Source of the DNA: Paenibacillus contaminans
GTDB taxonomy: Bacteria; Bacillota; Bacilli; Paenibacillales; NBRC-103111
Length of the DNA: 33,548 nt
NCBI RefSeq assembly: GCF_003285015.1
Contig: NZ_QMFB01000045.1
Coordinates: 1-33,548, forward strand
Direction: 5' to 3'
The position numbers and the translations under genes are program-made. The notes beneath the pieces are model-generated. The model saw only the letters and a list, made by a program, of their open reading frames with translations. It had not been told where the DNA came from and did not search any database. Positions 8,704-16,435 of this stretch are shown in pieces (position 1 is the stretch's first letter; the number at the start of each line of letters is the position of its first letter).

Positions 8704-9972
8704 TTATGCCGTTACAAACAAACCGTTATATACCTTCACGATGCCTTCCGCGATTTGGGCGACGTCATCATCCGTCAAGATCGGACTGATCGGCACGAAC
8801 ACCGTGCGCGGCAGCAGATCGACGGCACGCGGACACATATTTTCGCTGTATTCGACCCGGCTGCGGAACGGATAGTTAAACGGGAAATTGTCCTTTTCCG
8901 CCGTCCGCTGCCGGAACAGCTGCGGAATCATATAGACCGGACGGCCCGCGTACAACGTATACGATTGAATATTTTCGGCTCCTAGAGCGGTCATAAATTG
9001 CGATGCGGCGGCAGCGTCAGGCAATATCATGCTCACATGCGAGCCGATATCCCCCGTTTCGTCAACAGCTCCGCGGAATCGGATCGACGGAAGCTGCTCC
9101 GCAACCGTCTTCTTGACGGCGGCGGCATACTTTCGCATCGACGCGACAATGCCGTCCAGCTTGCGCCACTGCTCGACCAGCACCGCGCCGGCCAACTCGC
9201 TCATCCGGTAGTTTTGCCCGACGAACGCATCGGTTTCTTCCGGGGAATCGATGCCGTAGCGCGCTTTGTCGCGGAAGATCCCTTGGTCGTGGTAACGAGC
9301 CGCCCGCGCGAATAGCTGCAGATCGCGCGTGACGACCGCACCGCCTTCGCCGGCCGTCAATATTTTATTCATCTGGAAGCTGTACACGCCGATATCGCCG
9401 ATCGTACCTGCATACTGTCTTTTATATTGAATGCCGCACGACTGCGCGACATCCTCGATGACGCGGATCTTATGCTTCTTGGCGAACGCCATAACCGGAT
9501 CCATATCGACCGGATGGCCGAGAATCGAGACAGCGATGATCGCCTTCACCTCGTCGTCGTACACGCGCTCCAGGTCGCTTGCATCCATATTCAAGCTCTC
9601 ATCCACATCGACGTAAACCGGCACCGCTCCCGCGCTGACTACCGCTCCCGCCGTCGCGATAAACGTAACGGCCGGTACGATCACTTTATCGCCGTAGCCG
9701 ATGCCGAGCGCTTTCAGTGCAACCACGAGCGCCGCCGTACAAGACGTCACGCCAAGCACATAAGGCACACCCAGCTTCTTCGCCATCTCGTTCTCGAGCT
9801 GCTCGACCTTCTTCTGTACGTCGGCACCGTAATAGCGAAACGGGGATTGCGCTTCGATTACTTTCGCAAGCGCGGCGGCTTCCTCCTGACCCATTACCGT
9901 CGCGCCCGGATAGTTCGGCGGCAGCGGCTTGCTGCGGACAGGCGTTCCTCCGTTGATGGCTAGCTTTTCCAC
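8704..9972 (-). CDS. DegT/DnrJ/EryC1/StrS-family PLP aminotransferase
   Basis: A PLP-dependent sugar or cyclitol aminotransferase of 422 residues, close to the family's usual length. Seen in order are SCTAALVVALKALGIG (cofactor phosphate region), PAVTFIATAGAVVSAGA, Asp174 in VIEDVAQSCG, and the Schiff-base Lys203 in FQMNKILTAGEGG. The family opening KLAINGGTPVRSKPLP follows directly after a GTG at 9972, with AAAGGA 12 bases upstream. The frame stays open upstream to 10245, but that part is the tail of a different aminotransferase and not an extension of this protein. The reaction is probably transfer of an amino group from glutamate or glutamine to a keto-sugar or keto-cyclitol. It is downstream of the ceramidase-like gene. 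Confidence 0.88.
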   Translation of the reverse strand: MEKLAINGGTPVRSKPLPPNYPGATVMGQEEAAALAKVIEAQSPFRYYGADVQKKVEQLENEMAKKLGVPYVLGVTSCTAALVVALKALGIGYGDKVIVPAVTFIATAGAVVSAGAVPVYVDVDESLNMDASDLERVYDDEVKAIIAVSILGHPVDMDPVMAFAKKHKIRVIEDVAQSCGIQYKRQYAGTIGDIGVYSFQMNKILTAGEGGAVVTRDLQLFARAARYHDQGIFRDKARYGIDSPEETDAFVGQNYRMSELAGAVLVEQWRKLDGIVASMRKYAAAVKKTVAEQLPSIRFRGAVDETGDIGSHVSMILPDAAAASQFMTALGAENIQSYTLYAGRPVYMIPQLFRQRTAEKDNFPFNYPFRSRVEYSENMCPRAVDLLPRTVFVPISPILTDDDVAQIAEGIVKVYNGLFVTA

Positions 9973-10068
9973 GCTTATCTCAAATCCTTTCGTTTCGTTC
10001 AAGGCAAAGCATATAGAATCATGCTTGTGCCTTGAACGGTTTTTATATTCCCTAGATTTACTCGTACC

Positions 10069-10245
10069 CAGCCCCCCGAGCTCCTCCGGCTTGTAATGAC
10101 CGTGCGCCGCATACCAGCCTCCCATATAGCTGCCGGACCCTTGGGCCGGTCGATGCGCCTGTAAGCCGGGGACCCCCTCCAACAAATCCCAGAAGTCATT
10201 CATCGCCAGGCTGATTTGTTTATGTCGCTCATCGTAGTACAGCAC
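10069..10245 (-). pseudogene. C-terminal fragment of a second DegT-like aminotransferase
   Basis: Immediately after the ceramidase-like gene, 59 codons are open that read YYDERHKQISLAMNDFWDLL, then VPGLQAHRPAQGSG and GGWYAAHGHYKPEELGGL. This resembles the C-terminal region of another DegT subfamily and does not duplicate any segment of the aminotransferase that follows. No head of this gene exists here. A spacer of about 30 low-complexity codons then leads, in the same frame, into the intact gene. Only a GTG at 10245 could open it and that GTG has no ribosome binding site. I read it as the stub left when a DegT gene was lost. Family recognition is from memory of the motif. Confidence 0.55.
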
Positions 10246-10247
10246 TA

Positions 10248-11603
10248 CTACTCACTTAAAGCTTCCTCGGTCCTGACGATCTGTCCAACTATGATGTCCT
10301 CGATTTCGGGGACAAAATTGCCGCGTAAATTAAAGAAAAAGTTGCATGTCGTCTCATAACCTCCCTCGGCGATCATTTTTCGGGTCGGGATATAGCTGCA
10401 AACGCCGTTCGTGTATCCGAGCGTCAGCGTTGTGCAAGGCTGCAGCAGCCTCTTGATCAAGAGCGAATATTCGGTCGACACTTCGCCTTCCATTGCCACA
10501 AGCCGGGTATCGGCATCCAGATGCCACAACGCAATGTAATGCGGCAGCCGGTCCTGAATGGTCCCGTCCTCAATCGCCGCAATCGTGCGTCGCGCCGCGC
10601 TTCTGTAAAACGGTGGTGCCGCCTCGCTGTTCGCCATCGGTTCGTAGAACGCAGTTGGCGCCTGCTCCGTGTACAGCAGCGGCTCGACAAGCGCCGTCCG
10701 AAACTTGCAGTCCACCGTGCGGAACTCGCCCTCGCGAAGCAAATCGGCGATCTCTCGTCCCAGCCCCTGGCCAGCTTCCGTTATTTCCTCATAACTCAGA
10801 GGACGGAATCCGTCTCCATCCGCCCCCATTCGCGGCTTCAGTTCCCCTCCGCAACCCTGCAGGAACATAGCAAACGCTCCTGGAAACGAGGCTTCAAGTA
10901 AACGCGATGCATGGCCGACAAAATCGTTGGAAAGTTTCATGTAATCCGTCATGCCGGTCGGATGGCAGCCGTAGTTATACAAGATGCCCTTCACCGCTCC
11001 CGCCGTATCGGTCAGCTTCAGCACGAGCAGTTCCTTGTCGATCTCTCCTTCATAATACGGCTTCCACGGCTTCGACTCCACACCGCCTTTCCCGTCCGGT
11101 CTGCGCCTGCTTACGGCAAAGTCGGATTGGATCGAGCCGACCTGCAGATCGCCTTCGACCATATTTCGGCTGCAATCCTCGACAAGACGCACGATGATGT
11201 CGCGAATATGGCGAAACAACTTGACATCCTCCGCATAGTCCAAACCGTCATTTCGGTCGGACCAGCCGCTCTGGGCAATGCTGTACAATCCCGGCAGCCG
11301 TCTTGAAGAATCTTCTCCGGTAAGATACACGGAGTAATGCGTGTGCGAAAAGTTGATAAGCACATCCTCGTGCTGCAGACCAAACCGTTCCTGCAAGGCG
11401 TCCTTGACGCCGTTAACAAAGCTGATGTCCGAGCCCAACGCATCCAGCGTGACAATCAGCAATCGCTTGTTCGCCTCCAGCAGCGCGACCTTCACATAGA
11501 GATCGTCGAGCACGCCAACGCTTTTCTCGCTCCTGTGGCCAAATCCGTGCATAAACACCGGCTGCTCCGGCGTCATCGTTTCACTCGCATAGCTAAATCT
11601 CAT
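10248..11603 (-). CDS. Neutral/alkaline non-lysosomal ceramidase-like protein
   Basis: 451 residues related to the N-terminal catalytic domain of neutral ceramidases. Visible signatures are FGHRSEKSVGVLDDLYVKV, the metal-site-like SHTHYS (His87, His89), YNYGCHPTGM, FLQGCGGELKPR and the C-terminal GYTNGVCSYIPTRKM. In bacterial genomes such proteins are often cytosolic, lack a signal peptide as here, and occur with sugar-metabolism genes, so an amidase or hydrolase acting on a small substrate is more likely than a true ceramidase. AAGGGGGAG lies close to the ATG at 11603. The gene follows the LamG/propeller gene by 43 bases and the two are probably co-transcribed. A deleted second copy is at 13302-13641. 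The substrate is unknown. Confidence 0.8.
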   Translation of the reverse strand: MRFSYASETMTPEQPVFMHGFGHRSEKSVGVLDDLYVKVALLEANKRLLIVTLDALGSDISFVNGVKDALQERFGLQHEDVLINFSHTHYSVYLTGEDSSRRLPGLYSIAQSGWSDRNDGLDYAEDVKLFRHIRDIIVRLVEDCSRNMVEGDLQVGSIQSDFAVSRRRPDGKGGVESKPWKPYYEGEIDKELLVLKLTDTAGAVKGILYNYGCHPTGMTDYMKLSNDFVGHASRLLEASFPGAFAMFLQGCGGELKPRMGADGDGFRPLSYEEITEAGQGLGREIADLLREGEFRTVDCKFRTALVEPLLYTEQAPTAFYEPMANSEAAPPFYRSAARRTIAAIEDGTIQDRLPHYIALWHLDADTRLVAMEGEVSTEYSLLIKRLLQPCTTLTLGYTNGVCSYIPTRKMIAEGGYETTCNFFFNLRGNFVPEIEDIIVGQIVRTEEALSE

Positions 11604-11646
11604 GCTTCTCCCCCTTTCAATGCGGCCGTCAAATCATCCGCTTCAG

Positions 11647-13248
11647 TTACCTGTGAGATAAATCTGCTATTTCTTGCTCGGACAAGACGTTGTCGAACAA
11701 CTCTACTTCACGAATCTTTCCGGAAAAATGAGATTGCGGCCCTTTGCCGAGCACGAGCGGTGTATGGACCAAGTCACTGAGCTGCGACGGATCGATCGGT
11801 GCAGAGGAGACAAGTTCCCCGTCCAAATAGAGGGAGATGTGTTCCAGATCATATGTGATCGCCGCACGATGCCACCCGTCTGACACGGAACGATCCAGTG
11901 TCGCAAGCGGATCTTTCCGCAAACTCCACACTTTGCCACTTGGCAGCGTACCTGCATACAACTCGCCGCCATATACAGCCATCGACCATACCCGGCGATA
12001 GCGAATGTCTGGGTTCGGCTCTTCCAGGACGCCGGACAGCACCCAGGACTTATCGCCGTCATACCGGTATACATGACCGGCCGGCAGGGTGCCGCCGTAC
12101 AATTGCCCGTTAAACATGGAGATCCCCATCACTTCCAGTTCGGAACCCATCAGTCCGTAATCGCTCCACTGTTGGTCACCCTCGTAGCGATGCATGCGCG
12201 CTTCCGGCCAGATTCCCATCAACAGGCGGTTATGGTACACCGCAAAGCAATAAACCTGGTGACATGGATCTACCGAGCCTTCATATACCCAGTCCTCATC
12301 CAATGTCCGGCTATACACGCCTTGCAACTCGTTGCACCCGATATACAACCGTTCCCGATAGGGTGCCATCGTCATGGTCCGCGTCTTTCCTTCCGGTCCT
12401 GGCGCGCCCAGTTCCTCGCATGTGCCATTCTCGTCAAAGGCATACACGCCGGGGGTATAGAAGGACATCGCGAGCAGTTTGCCCTGGTAGACTGTCATCG
12501 ATAGCACACTATCCGAACCAGGCACATCAGCGAACAAGGACCACGTCTGACCACCTTCATACCGGTAGATTCTGCCACCCGGCTCCAGATTGGGCGACGC
12601 CGGCAGCGAGGAACCTGAGGCTTTGTAACACATCGTACTCGCATACAACTTGCCTTTATACTCGACCAACGAATATACCGAATTGCTGTCATCCGGATTG
12701 CCGCAGTCTATCCATTCCTCATACTCGCCAAGCTTGTACACATGTCCCTTGTTGTCGCTCGCGTCATCGAACACTCCCGCATACAGCGATCCGTCATACA
12801 CACATAAAGCGCAGATCAGACGGCTGTTGCCCGGAGTTCCACGATCCCGCCACTGCTCCGCCGCTTCCGGCAAACTCCAGCCAAACTGCAGGTTCCGCCA
12901 GTTCGATTGCGTGGTCGTTACACCTGCCTGTGTCAGCGCAGATAAATGCCAGCCCGTCATCTGCTCCTCCGTATACCGACTGATTAGTCCCCCGGGAAGT
13001 GTCCCCCTTTCATCATCAATCTCGAATTCCATAGACAGGGTGAAGGGATTGGCGCCGTTTGTCAATGCTGAATCCGGCAGCACAATCACGGATTGCTGTC
13101 CGTCGAAGACAGCTCCGTCCTGAAATTGTACGGCTTCCGCCTGACCGTGGTTCTGATTCGATGAGGCATCATGGCTACCCTCTCGCAACGGCCAGTACCC
13201 TACCCGGCTTGTTGTTGCATGGCTTGTTTCCGTTCCTGTTTTTTTCAT
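11647..13248 (-). CDS. LamG-like protein with an inserted seven-repeat beta-propeller (copy 1)
   Basis: 533 residues without signal peptide or membrane segment. It begins as a LamG/concanavalin-like jelly roll (VGYWPLREGSHDASSN, then GAVFDGQQSVIVLP and NLQFGWSLP). It continues into about seven repeats of the type ALCVYDGSLYAGVFDD..KGHVYKL..WIDCG and returns to the jelly roll with the LamG signature DGWHRAAITYDLEHISLYLD and LFDNVLSEQEIADL. The propeller therefore interrupts the LamG fold. The ATG at 13248 is preferred over the one at 13257 because AAGGA lies nine bases before it. It precedes the ceramidase-like gene by 43 bases. A role in binding or processing a carbohydrate is inferred from fold only. 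Confidence 0.85.
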   Translation of the reverse strand: MKKTGTETSHATTSRVGYWPLREGSHDASSNQNHGQAEAVQFQDGAVFDGQQSVIVLPDSALTNGANPFTLSMEFEIDDERGTLPGGLISRYTEEQMTGWHLSALTQAGVTTTQSNWRNLQFGWSLPEAAEQWRDRGTPGNSRLICALCVYDGSLYAGVFDDASDNKGHVYKLGEYEEWIDCGNPDDSNSVYSLVEYKGKLYASTMCYKASGSSLPASPNLEPGGRIYRYEGGQTWSLFADVPGSDSVLSMTVYQGKLLAMSFYTPGVYAFDENGTCEELGAPGPEGKTRTMTMAPYRERLYIGCNELQGVYSRTLDEDWVYEGSVDPCHQVYCFAVYHNRLLMGIWPEARMHRYEGDQQWSDYGLMGSELEVMGISMFNGQLYGGTLPAGHVYRYDGDKSWVLSGVLEEPNPDIRYRRVWSMAVYGGELYAGTLPSGKVWSLRKDPLATLDRSVSDGWHRAAITYDLEHISLYLDGELVSSAPIDPSQLSDLVHTPLVLGKGPQSHFSGKIREVELFDNVLSEQEIADLSHR

Positions 13249-13301
13249 CTCGATCATTCCTTTTTTTTATTTTTGGATGCTTTCCGCATGACAGGATCGT
13301 T

Positions 13302-13641
13302 TCATCCCGCTGCTGTTTCTATGAGATCAAGCCGACTCAGTAGTTCATGGATTGTCCTGTGTATAATCTCCTCTGTTTTCAGCGCAAACGGAGAAGGGTA
13401 ACCGAAGACATACAAGGAATCTTTGCTTTCATAACCGCCTTCCAAAATCTGTTGCGCCTTAGGAATATACCCCAACATGCCATTGCTGTAACCGAGCGGA
13501 AGGACTTTCCCCTGCGATAATCTATTTATCTGCAGTCCGTGCCAGGAAAACAAGTTCATCCGAAATTCGCAGGAGGTGGAATTGCAAACTCGCACCAAGT
13601 TTAAGCATGCCGGGATCAGTTTTTTTTGTATTCATGCTCAT
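13302..13641 (-). pseudogene. Ceramidase-like paralogue reduced to its two ends
   Basis: An ATG at 13641 with a G-rich ribosome binding site opens MSMNTKKTDPGMLKLGAS, which looks like a ceramidase-family N-terminus. It then runs out of frame to a stop. Overlapping it in another frame, and ending at 13302, is the family's C-terminus: FSWHGLQINRLSQGKVLPLG, GYSNGMLGYIPKAQQ and LEGGYESKDSLYVFG. This part parallels GYTNGVCSYIPTRKMIAEGG of the intact gene at 10248-11603. About 350 internal codons are gone. It lies just upstream of the LamG/propeller copy 1, so a ceramidase-LamG pair appears to have existed on this side too. Confidence 0.78.
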
Positions 13642-13802
13642 TCACCGTTCCCCCTGTTCATCCGCCCTTCTACTATCAACCAGCCAAAATGAAGCCTGTC
13701 AAGGCACACCTAAATGCTCGAATCACTTCTGTAAATTCCCCTTCATCCTTATACCGTCTTCACCTCCCTACTTAAAATAACTTTTTATTTTTCACCTATC
13801 AC

Positions 13803-14018
13803 TTAACTGTTCAGCCAAATATTTGTTTCACCCGGCTGGAGGCGCAGCTGAACTTCCTTGAACGCGCAGCCGAATCGGGTCACGTCCGCGATGCGAGTCA
13901 GTTCCGAGCCATTGTTGGCGCTACCTGGCGCAGGACTGTTGCCCTTTTCCCGCTTGGAAGAGCTGGCAGTTATAATCGTGCCCACCGCAAAAAAACCGAC
14001 AAACAATGTACTAAGCTG
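13803..14018 (-). pseudogene. Solute-binding protein start fused to the tail of another protein
   Basis: The frame encodes QLSTLFVGFFAVGTIITAS, SSKREKGNSPAPGSA, a close copy of the lipoprotein start at 7953, but the lipobox cysteine is serine. It then switches to TRFGCAFKEVQLRLQPGET and ends NIWLNS, which resembles the last strands of a galactose-binding-like carbohydrate-binding module. The first codons and ribosome binding site have been deleted: where the intact gene has about 50 bases between AGCTGT and CTTTCAGTATA, this copy has only a few. It cannot be translated as a lipoprotein. The junction marks a deletion that removed the rest of the receptor gene and most of a neighbouring gene. 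Confidence 0.75.
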
Positions 14019-14215
14019 TGTTTCCCTTTCAGTATAAGCCTGTCCCTCCGCTCGCAACATTGAGGATATCCACAAAATCAAGCACAATCGCACGATCCTC
14101 CCCACAAATATCCTCATTTGGCCATGTACAATTCCACCTCATTTTTCACACTATCTCTGCAGGCTCTCTTCCCAGACGACATTCCAGGAAGGGCCTTCTG
14201 CATTCAGCATCCGAA
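13920..14215. repeat. Duplicated importer leader, copy B
   Basis: The counterpart of 7846-8170, with a few percent to perhaps 15 percent differences by eye and a deletion removing the ribosome binding site and start codon. The -10 TATACT and both operator-like repeats (14065-14074 and 14107-14116) survive. The remaining sequence to 14330 (part of the 372 bases between 14019 and 14390) is non-coding, with no recognisable gene. Confidence 0.85.
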
Positions 14216-14330
14216 ACTTTTCTCCGGCTCGATCATCCGCCGGACCGACAGCCATAGCCCTCCTCACTTCGGAGTCTTTCACGTGCTCAGCCGTACGTCC
14301 CCTCCCCTGCTCCCGCCCCAAAAATTACAA

Positions 14331-14353
14331 AAACCCGCAAATAATGCGGGTTT
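14331..14353 (-). terminator. Terminator after LamG/propeller copy 2
   Basis: A perfect nine-base stem (AAACCCGCA and TGCGGGTTT) with a five-base loop lies 38 bases downstream of the stop codon. In the minus direction it is followed by TTGTAATTTTT. It is the counterpart of the weaker hairpin at 8165-8193 downstream of the truncated paralogue. Confidence 0.8.
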
Positions 14354-14390
14354 GAAGCGGGCTATGATCCTATCGTCCGACAACTGAAAA

Positions 14391-16049
14391 TTATTCGATT
14401 ATTTCTGACTTCTGCGATAAAGCAGTAATCTCCTCCGCCGTCAGCGCACCGTCAAACAACTGAGCCTCTCGCATAACGCCGGAGAAATGGCATTGCGGCC
14501 CTTTGCCGAGCGTGACTGGCAAGCCCGCTAACGACTCGCTATCGATCATTCCATCTTCGCAAACCGCCTCGGACACAAGCTGACCATCCACGTACAATGC
14601 CAGCTGCTGCCGGTCGTACGTCACGACCGCTTTGTGCCAGCCGTCGGCAAGCGATTGGTCGTACGTCGCCAGCGGATCGCGGCTTAAGCTCCAAACTTTG
14701 CCGCTTGGCAGCGTGCCGGCAAAAAGCTTGCCGCTGTACACCGCCATCGACCAGACGCGGCGGTAGCGAATGTTCGGATCCTGCTCCTCCAGCACGGCGA
14801 TCCTCTCCCAGCTGCGTTCGCCATTGTAGCGGTACACGAACCCACCGGGCAGCGTTCCGCCGTACAGCTTGCCATTGAATACCGAGACGCCCATGACTTC
14901 AAGCTCCTCATCCATCAGCCCGTAATCGCTCCACTCCGTTCCGCCTTCATAACGCAGCATTCTCGCCTCGTTCCAGATGCCCATCAGCAGCCGGTTGTGG
15001 AACGTCGAGAAGCAATATACCTGCGAGCATTTCGGCACGTTGCCGCAATACGTCCACGGCTCATCGAGCTTGCGACGGTATACGCCGCCGCTTTCGTTGC
15101 AGCCGATATAAAGATCGCCTTGATGCGGCGCCAGATTAAACGTGCGCGTTTTGCCTTCCGGTCCGGGCGCGCCAAGCTCCTCGCAGCTGCCGTGCTCGTC
15201 ATAGGCGAACACCCCGTGCGGGTAGAACGACATCGCGATCAGCCGGTCGTCGTAGACGGTCATCGCCCCGATGCTGTCGTTGTCCGGCACAGGCAGCTCC
15301 CCAAGCAGCTCCCATTCCCGACCGCCCTTGTAGCGAAATATCCGACCGCCCGGCTCTTCATTGGGCGAGGCGGGAATCGACGAGCCGCTGGCCCGGTAAC
15401 GCATCGTGCCGGCATACAGCTCCCCCTTGAATTCGGCCAGCGCGTAAACCGCATTGCTCTCGTCCGGATGACCGCAGTCGATCCATGTCCCTGCGGCCTC
15501 GTCCAAACGGAACACCCGCCCCCGGTTGTCGATCGCATTATCGAATGTGCCCGCATACAGGTGGCCGCCGTAAACGCAAAGCGCGCTTACCAGCCGGCCG
15601 TCACCCGGGCTGCCCCAATCTTTCCAGACATCCTCGCCATTTGCCGTACTCCAGCCGAATTGCAAATTGCGCCAGTTGGATTGGGTCGAGGTCACGCCCG
15701 CTTGTGTCAGAACCGACAAATGCCAGCCCTCCATCCGCTCCTCCGAATAAACGCTGGCCAAGCCCCCAGGCAGAAACCCTTTGCCGTCCTTCACTTGAAA
15801 TTCCAGCGCCAAGCTGAACGGACGGCTGCCGTCCGTTTCTGCCGACACCGGCAGCGTCACCGCCGAGCCAATGCCGTCAAATACAGCGCCTTCTTCGCTA
15901 AAGACGAGGCTTTCCGCCTCGCCATGTCGTCCTTCTCCTGAAGCGTCTTGACAATCGGCACGCAGCGGCCAATAACCGATACGGCGTCCCTTGGCGGAAC
16001 GCTCCTCCTGAATGCTCCCGTCCGTTCTGTTTATCTGCTGCTTCTCCAT
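14391..16049 (-). CDS. LamG-like protein with an inserted seven-repeat beta-propeller (copy 2)
   Basis: 552 residues, no signal peptide. The jelly-roll first half spans about 24-133 (IGYWPLRADCQDASG, GAVFDGIGSAVTLP, NWRNLQFGW). Propeller repeats begin near residues 154, 201, 260, 301, 344, 384 and 431, each with a core like LYAGT followed by a VFRL or VYRY strand and W-x-D-C/Y-G. A matching strand VWKDWGSPG at 141-149 precedes repeat 1 and may close the ring. The second jelly-roll half lies at about 469-545 (DGWHKAVVTYDRQQLALYVD, FSGVMREAQLFDGALTAEE). It closely resembles copy 1 along its whole length. AGGAGGG sits eight bases before the ATG. It is divergent from the AraC gene and may be its target. 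The biochemical role is unknown. Confidence 0.87.
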   Translation of the reverse strand: MEKQQINRTDGSIQEERSAKGRRIGYWPLRADCQDASGEGRHGEAESLVFSEEGAVFDGIGSAVTLPVSAETDGSRPFSLALEFQVKDGKGFLPGGLASVYSEERMEGWHLSVLTQAGVTSTQSNWRNLQFGWSTANGEDVWKDWGSPGDGRLVSALCVYGGHLYAGTFDNAIDNRGRVFRLDEAAGTWIDCGHPDESNAVYALAEFKGELYAGTMRYRASGSSIPASPNEEPGGRIFRYKGGREWELLGELPVPDNDSIGAMTVYDDRLIAMSFYPHGVFAYDEHGSCEELGAPGPEGKTRTFNLAPHQGDLYIGCNESGGVYRRKLDEPWTYCGNVPKCSQVYCFSTFHNRLLMGIWNEARMLRYEGGTEWSDYGLMDEELEVMGVSVFNGKLYGGTLPGGFVYRYNGERSWERIAVLEEQDPNIRYRRVWSMAVYSGKLFAGTLPSGKVWSLSRDPLATYDQSLADGWHKAVVTYDRQQLALYVDGQLVSEAVCEDGMIDSESLAGLPVTLGKGPQCHFSGVMREAQLFDGALTAEEITALSQKSEIIE

Positions 16050-16281
16050 CTTCGTTTCCCTCCTGCGATTGTCTTCTTACATTAGTCTCTTCGTAATGCT
16101 CAAACGATGGGATTAAGCTGTACTGCCGGTCACGCCAAGTGTCGCAACTGAGCGTCTGGAGCGATTCGTTCGCCTCCATACAGGCTAGATAGAGCAGGCC
16201 CCGATTTCCGACTGTCTCTATTCGATTAGAGTTGACGTGATATTAGTAACGGCCTGATCATTCCATCCAACTCCTGCCTCT

Positions 16282-16297
16282 ATGCTAAAGCATTATA
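16282..16297 (-). promoter_or_regulatory. Candidate -10 element and overlapping palindrome for LamG copy 2
   Basis: A consensus TATAAT (16292-16297, minus strand) overlaps the perfect palindrome ATGCT-AA-AGCAT (16282-16293). No good -35 element is found 17 bases further up. A palindrome touching the -10 suggests a repressor or other operator. This is pattern-based only. Confidence 0.3.
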
Positions 16298-16363
16298 ACC
16301 GGCGACACATGCCGAAAATTTGATATCAGTTGCCATTTTTCGTTTTAATGAGCATCATGAATG

Positions 16364-16392
16364 TTTACAGTCTGATAGATGTGATGTTTAAT
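16364..16392 (+). promoter_or_regulatory. Candidate promoter of the AraC-family gene
   Basis: TTTACA (16364-16369) and TTTAAT (16387-16392) are separated by 17 bases and lie 44 bases before the chosen ATG. This is a reasonable vegetative sigma-A promoter. Confidence 0.4.
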
Positions 16393-16435
16393 GAAGTAAA
16401 TGGATGATGTGAATTTACGATTAAGGATGATCCCC

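Larger units (their letters stand above)
16050..16435. other. Divergent intergenic region between LamG copy 2 and the AraC gene
   Basis: 386 bases with no convincing gene. It holds candidate promoters in both directions (listed separately). The minus-strand leader of the LamG gene would be about 240 bases long. A minus-strand open frame across 16050-16232 lacks a ribosome binding site and resembles nothing I know. Confidence 0.6.

Noticed and set aside
8366..8875. Plus-strand open frames opposite the LamG remnant and the aminotransferase gene
   Set aside because: They are antisense shadows of recognisable minus-strand coding sequence and have no family features.
8973..10245. A single 513-residue aminotransferase
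   Set aside because: The first 60 residues match the C-terminus of a different DegT protein, and the normal family start follows the GTG at 9972.
13744..13769. A good ribosome binding site (AGGGAGGTG) followed by an ATG on the minus strand
   Set aside because: The frame closes after seven codons, so it is at most a leftover of a lost gene.
16050..16232. Minus-strand open frame overlapping the start of LamG copy 2 (MEANESLQTLSCDTWRD)
   Set aside because: No ribosome binding site precedes its ATG, it runs out of frame into the LamG gene, and it resembles no known family.
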